DNA from: a virus
Virus record (IMG/VR): IMGVR_UViG_3300015360_000070
Location: 1-46,618 of that record
Strand: one strand, 5' to 3'
Length of the DNA stretch: 46,618 nucleotides
Under the pieces are notes generated by a model. It was not told the origin of the DNA, did no database searches, and saw nothing but the letters and a program-made list of their open reading frames with translations. The position numbers and the translations under genes are program-made. Below, piece by piece: positions 42,585-46,618 of the stretch. Every line of letters begins with the position of its first letter. Positions within the stretch are counted from its first letter, which is position 1.

Positions 42585-45500
42585 GTGTCGGAGTTAATCA
42601 GAACATTTATAGTAAAGGTTGGAAAGGTTTACAATGGGAAGCTTGAATGTAGACATCCTTTTGTAAACCTGCTTGACCACACTGGAGTTGTAAATTGTAT
42701 TGATAGAAAAAACGGAGTATATAAGGTTCAGATATTAGACGACGTAGATGAAATTACTACTTGTTTAAAGTTTTTAGTAAAGTGTGAAGATTCTGGATGT
42801 GATAACTGTTCTCAAGTAATAGAAAAGTGTTTTTGTGATCCAATAAATGGTTGTCCTTCGGGCGAATATTGTGATTCCAATGGATTTTGTTCTTCAATAT
42901 TTGAGTCTATAAGTTCTAATACCAATGACTCAGTAACTCCTTGTGATGATGCTCATTTATGTCCCGGAAATAAAGAGTGTATTGGTAATAAATGTACATG
43001 CCCTAAAGGAACATTCGAGCACGGAGACTTCTGTTCTGAATGTTTAAAACCAGAAGACTGTGGTATCTGTGAGGATTGTATTTCTGCCGGCAAGTACTCT
43101 GTATGTAAACAGAAAGATTGCAATTGTAATAATAAAAACGGAGAGTGCGTAGACTGTACAAACTCTGGACATTGTCTACCAACTGAGGTCTGTAATTCTT
43201 ATTATGAATGCGAATGTGCTCCTGGATATATTCTAATAAACGGAATATGTACTGATATAGAGTGCGAGAATGACCACGAGTGCAAGGACTGCGAGATCTG
43301 TGGAATAAATAACAAATGTATTCCCATCCAATGTCCATCTGGTAAAGTTGCGACTATAATAGACGGGGTGTGCGCGTGTGCATCCGAACCTGACTCTTCT
43401 CCATCTCCTGAAGACCCAGACAACCCATGTGAATCTTCACCATGTTCAGTGTCCTCCGACTGTGGACTCGATTGCACCTGCAACGCCGGTGAGTGTGTAC
43501 CCTGCTCTTATTTCGCGGAGGATGAGGAGGACTGCAACACTCGTGTCGGATGTGCGTACTCAAATGGAAACTGTGATCCTGTAGAAAAGGAGTGTAGTTC
43601 TGAACTTATAATATCTACCGAGGGCTGTAACATAATAGGTGAACTAACAACCGAAGATTGCTGCCAATGTCCAATTCTATCTATAGAAGCTAAGGTACTT
43701 AAGACCAAGAACATAGGTCAAAACAAAGAACTGACCTTTGCCGTAGAACTTAGAAAGGGCAAGGGCGGTCCCTTATTAGACAACACCGCCCACCCAGACA
43801 TTGCTTTAAACGATACCCCAATTTCTGGCTATATTAAAATGTCATATCAGATCGTGTATGATGTTTTTGACGGAACACAATATATAGGTACATCAAAGTC
43901 CGCCGAGGTAGTAAAGACATCAAGTTTCCCAGGAGACATAGCAACTTTAAACTTTACATCAGTTTTCCCATCAATTGGGTACGTATCTGAGAACAAGGTC
44001 GTAAATTCAATATTAGTAAATTTTAGCTTAAGTACAGACCTTACTTTTGAAAATCAGTGCGTTTATCACCCTTCAGAAGTACCAACCATAGTTATAACAG
44101 ACTATAGCAAAATAGATACAAAGAGCACTGAAATTTCCTCAACCTCCTGCCGGATTCCACTTTTTAAATGGACTAAGAATAATAAGCTATTTAGGAAGAT
44201 ATATAACAATCCAGATAGCTTTTATAAACTTACAGACGGAGCAGAGTCGTGCTATGAGTACACCTTAGATTCAGACTGCAACTGTGGAGATAATCCTGTA
44301 ACGCAGTATATCGTATTTTGTAATCCTTCAGATTTTGATTATGAGATAACTGATTGCGCCAGAAAAGTAAGCATTTCAGTTCCAGAAGGATGTGACGCAA
44401 ACAAAGATAAAAACTATCAGTTTTTAATAAATGGATCGGTAGTAAGTACATTCAAGCTACCATACACTCACAGTTTTACAAGTGAGGCCCAAATCAGTAC
44501 CATAACCTTAAGACTGGTTTGTGATCCCGTATGTGATATTACATACATCATAGAGCATGTTCAGGAAAACGGTGATCCAACTTTAGTATGTACAAACGTA
44601 TTAACTGCCACGTGGGACAGTTCTGATTTCAGTTCGGCCATAGAAACCGCAGAGTACGGAACAAACGGAGTTTATAGCACTGTAATTACGCCAACCAACG
44701 GACTTATAACTCTGATTTTAGAACCTGGTGTGGTATATAACTATAGGCTTACCCTTGAAAATACGTGTGTAATTACAGGCACTTTTTCTGAAATTTGCCA
44801 TTATGGGGCTGAACCTGATGTCGAGTGCAACGAATACGGGATGTTCGTTATTTCCAATCTGAAGGATTACGGAACATATCTTCTCGGCGGAGAAGAGATC
44901 TTCGGACCTACCTATGTTTTTCAAAACAATGTATTAAAGGCACTCACCTATCAAGTTGGTTCATTTTCTGGTGTATTGAGTATACCCGCTTATTCAGAAT
45001 CTGAGTGTTGTAATATAGTTTACTCCTATGAGATAAATGAACTTATATTAACAATTACGGTTCATTCAGCTTCTTTATATCCAGTTACAGTCAGTGTGCA
45101 AAATCAGCCCATTCAACTCATACAAGAATCTGGCGGAGAGGCTGTCTTTGAATTAGAAGGTTCGTATTCTGTAGAGCTAATATCAAAAGAATTCTGTAGT
45201 AAGGAGTTCAGTGTCGATACAAGTCTCTGCGATTTAGACTTAGAACTAATAGCCAGTGAGACTAATTGCAGATATATAGTTAACAGCAATGCCAAGGACT
45301 GTACCTGTAAATCTGCTTACATAAATATAGATGTAACTTCTATTGTAGTAGGGGCTATCAGTATAGTAGCTCAGTTAGATATAATAGTAAACATATCAGA
45401 TTATAATCCGGAGAATACATTTTCGGGTACTATAGTGTTCAATTCACCATACGGCGCATCTACCGTAATTCCAGTGAGTGCAATCAATGAGGTCTTTACG

Positions 45501-46618
45501 TCGGGGCTTACTATACCTCTAAACTGCTTTGCCGGTCTTTGTAATGACTGCAGTAGTGGTATATTTGAGTTAACCGTAAATCTGATAGATGGCTGTATGT
45601 ACATGGAAGAACTTCCATTTACTTTCTGCAAGGACGGATCGCATACGGATTTCGCCGGAATACGCCTCATGGGCAGTGGTCCCCGTAAAATCGAGTTTCA
45701 ATGGTATGTAAATAATGAGCTGCTTAAAACCGAGTACTCATCTGGAATAGGGCCCACATCGTATTTCGACGACCCTTTAATTCCCGGAGCAACATATAAG
45801 ACAATAGTCAATTGCGATTGTAGTGAGGAGATAGAAACAGGAGAATGTCTAACTTCTTATATTACAAATATATTTGTAGATGAAGACGGACTGGCTGTGA
45901 GCTTTGACTTTGAGACCTGCTATGTTGAAGAAGAAGTTACATTTACATTAAAGGACTGCAACGGAGACACTGTTGATATCTTTGTAGGGACCAATGTAAC
46001 GGAACACACTTTTGTGTTGAGTGATCCTATTTGTGAACATGCCGGCGAGTTATTATATGGAATCGGAGCTTGCGTGGGGTCTACGCTGTTTGAAACTCCC
46101 GGTTTTGGTTATTCAGAGAGCTCTTCAATTAGCTCTTCGATTAGCTCCTCTGTAAGTTCGTCTGTGAGTCCAAGCTCATCACCGAGCTCATCACCGAGCT
46201 CTTCGCCGAGTTCTTCGTATAGTCCGAGCTCATCACCGAGCTCTTCGCCGAGTTCTTCGTATAGTCCGAGCTCATCACCGAGCTCTTCGCCGAGTGCTGG
46301 TTATTCAGAGAGCTCGTCAGTGAGCTCTTCATTGAGTTCATCACCGAGTTCTTCAGTGAGTCCAAGTTCTTCAAGGAGCTCATCACCGAGTTCTTCGTAT
46401 AGTCCGAGCTCATCAAGGAGCTCATCACCGAGTTCTTCGTATAGTCCGAGCTCATCAAGGAGCTCATCACCGAGTTCTTCACGGAGCTCATCTGTGAGTC
46501 CAAGCTCATCACCGAGCTCTTCACGGAGCTCATCTGTGAGTCCAAGCTCATCACCGAGCTCTTCACGGAGCTCATCTGTGAGTCCAAGCTCATCACCGAG
46601 CTCTTCACGGAGCTCATC
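42585..46618 (+). CDS. Second giant Cys-rich paralogue with Ser-repeat arm, truncated by the window end
   Basis: Frame open from GTG 42585 (SELIRTFIVKVGKVYNG) to the window edge, at least 1344 codons with no stop seen. It parallels the gene at 36113: the same N-terminal domain (CLKFLVKCEDSGC), EGF/granulin-like Cys repeats (about 85-330), then beta domains (for example FCNP, CQCPILSIEAKV and FKWTKNN segments aligned with FCNP, CQCPALTLDIKT and FKYTKST in copy one). From about residue 1175 it continues into a Ser-rich arm with SSSPSSSYSP and SSSRSSSVSP units. It lacks most of the middle Ig domains of its neighbour. Likely a second tail fibre or an allele-like variant. Confidence 0.72.
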   Translation, partial: MSELIRTFIVKVGKVYNGKLECRHPFVNLLDHTGVVNCIDRKNGVYKVQILDDVDEITTCLKFLVKCEDSGCDNCSQVIEKCFCDPINGCPSGEYCDSNGFCSSIFESISSNTNDSVTPCDDAHLCPGNKECIGNKCTCPKGTFEHGDFCSECLKPEDCGICEDCISAGKYSVCKQKDCNCNNKNGECVDCTNSGHCLPTEVCNSYYECECAPGYILINGICTDIECENDHECKDCEICGINNKCIPIQCPSGKVATIIDGVCACASEPDSSPSPEDPDNPCESSPCSVSSDCGLDCTCNAGECVPCSYFAEDEEDCNTRVGCAYSNGNCDPVEKECSSELIISTEGCNIIGELTTEDCCQCPILSIEAKVLKTKNIGQNKELTFAVELRKGKGGPLLDNTAHPDIALNDTPISGYIKMSYQIVYDVFDGTQYIGTSKSAEVVKTSSFPGDIATLNFTSVFPSIGYVSENKVVNSILVNFSLSTDLTFENQCVYHPSEVPTIVITDYSKIDTKSTEISSTSCRIPLFKWTKNNKLFRKIYNNPDSFYKLTDGAESCYEYTLDSDCNCGDNPVTQYIVFCNPSDFDYEITDCARKVSISVPEGCDANKDKNYQFLINGSVVSTFKLPYTHSFTSEAQISTITLRLVCDPVCDITYIIEHVQENGDPTLVCTNVLTATWDSSDFSSAIETAEYGTNGVYSTVITPTNGLITLILEPGVVYNYRLTLENTCVITGTFSEICHYGAEPDVECNEYGMFVISNLKDYGTYLLGGEEIFGPTYVFQNNVLKALTYQVGSFSGVLSIPAYSESECCNIVYSYEINELILTITVHSASLYPVTVSVQNQPIQLIQESGGEAVFELEGSYSVELISKEFCSKEFSVDTSLCDLDLELIASETNCRYIVNSNAKDCTCKSAYINIDVTSIVVGAISIVAQLDIIVNISDYNPENTFSGTIVFNSPYGASTVIPVSAINEVFTSGLTIPLNCFAGLCNDCSSGIFELTVNLIDGCMYMEELPFTFCKDGSHTDFAGIRLMGSGPRKIEFQWYVNNELLKTEYSSGIGPTSYFDDPLIPGATYKTIVNCDCSEEIETGECLTSYITNIFVDEDGLAVSFDFETCYVEEEVTFTLKDCNGDTVDIFVGTNVTEHTFVLSDPICEHAGELLYGIGACVGSTLFETPGFGYSESSSISSSISSSVSSSVSPSSSPSSSPSSSPSSSYSPSSSPSSSPSSSYSPSSSPSSSPSAGYSESSSVSSSLSSSPSSSVSPSSSRSSSPSSSYSPSSSRSSSPSSSYSPSSSRSSSPSSSRSSSVSPSSSPSSSRSSSVSPSSSPSSSRSSSVSPSSSPSSSRSS
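43436..43513. repeat. 78-bp perfect repeat, copy 2
   Basis: Identical over all 78 bases to 37249-37326. It encodes the same Cys-rich segment (SPCSVSSDCGLDCTC and onward) in the same frame of both giant genes. Confidence 0.93.
46119..46618. repeat. Ser-rich coding repeat, 12- and 42-bp periodicity
   Basis: The DNA follows a 12-bp rhythm of AGY-TCN-TCN plus one variable codon (Ile, Val, Pro, Arg or Leu, or the pair Tyr-Ser). It is organised in 42-bp units, for example AGCTCATCACCGAGCTCTTC-type units near 46230 and 46500-46618. It continues past the window end. The reverse strand is also open because of this codon pattern, but that is not evidence for a gene. Confidence 0.9.

Noticed and set aside
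46141-46617. Minus-strand 158-codon Ser/Met/Lys repeat frame
   Set aside because: Same effect: reverse complement of the Ser-rich coding repeat of the gene at 42585, which is in frame with a long conserved protein.
30622-46618. Diversity-generating retroelement (variable repeats in tail genes)
   Set aside because: No reverse transcriptase gene and no A-biased template/variable repeat pair in the window; the 78-bp repeat is perfect and shows no adenine-specific changes.

Overview
The window looks like part of the genome of a large tailed bacteriophage that infects a member of the Bacteroidota. The phage assignment rests on a contiguous capsid block at 18065-30570: a small-terminase candidate, large terminase, portal, scaffold-like protein, major capsid candidate and connector candidates. 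An IHF/HU-like protein lies in the gene block upstream (9932-10426). This order, the 785-aa terminase, the 855-aa portal with a Gln-rich helical tail and the IHF-like gene resemble crAss-like phages (Crassvirales). No sheath, tube or tape-measure gene is visible, which fits a podovirus, but this could not be tested by search. The host call rests on two near-perfect Bacteroidota promoters of the form TTTG-N20-TAnnTTTG (618-649 and 13617-13648), AT-rich A-rich leaders without Shine-Dalgarno sites, and GTG/TTG starts.

Layout. 1-650 is mostly non-coding, with a GC-rich repeat, a short collagen-like ORF and a strong GC hairpin. 654-3122 (+) holds an unknown gene and a B12-dependent ribonucleotide reductase, ending at a bidirectional terminator. 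3366-7728 (-) is a compact operon running from RNase H through a subtilisin-like protease and five small unknowns to a secreted thermonuclease-like protein. 7729-8332 is a structured gap with five or more hairpins. 8333-9217 (-) is a PD-(D/E)XK nuclease. 9275-13455 (+) holds small virion- or packaging-associated genes and small membrane proteins. 13474-14273 is an RNA island: a switch-like structured RNA, an initiator-type tRNA-Met, a probable tmRNA and a tRNA-Cys. 14346-17752 is an accessory block with holin-like proteins, a CDGSH iron-sulfur protein and a metalloprotease lipoprotein. A tRNA-Asp with a huge variable arm and a terminator then separate this from the capsid block.

30622-46618 (+) is devoted to cysteine-rich, Ig-like and serine-repeat proteins that are probably tail appendages or adhesins. 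It includes a 2117-aa protein and a second paralogous giant gene that runs off the window end. These share an N-terminal domain, EGF/granulin-like cysteine repeats and a 78-bp stretch of perfect nucleotide identity. Three genes end in, or contain, Ser-rich arms built on a 42-bp period. A phage tRNA-Cys and many cysteine codons in the same window suggest a translational link.

All functional calls are by eye from motifs; no database search was possible.
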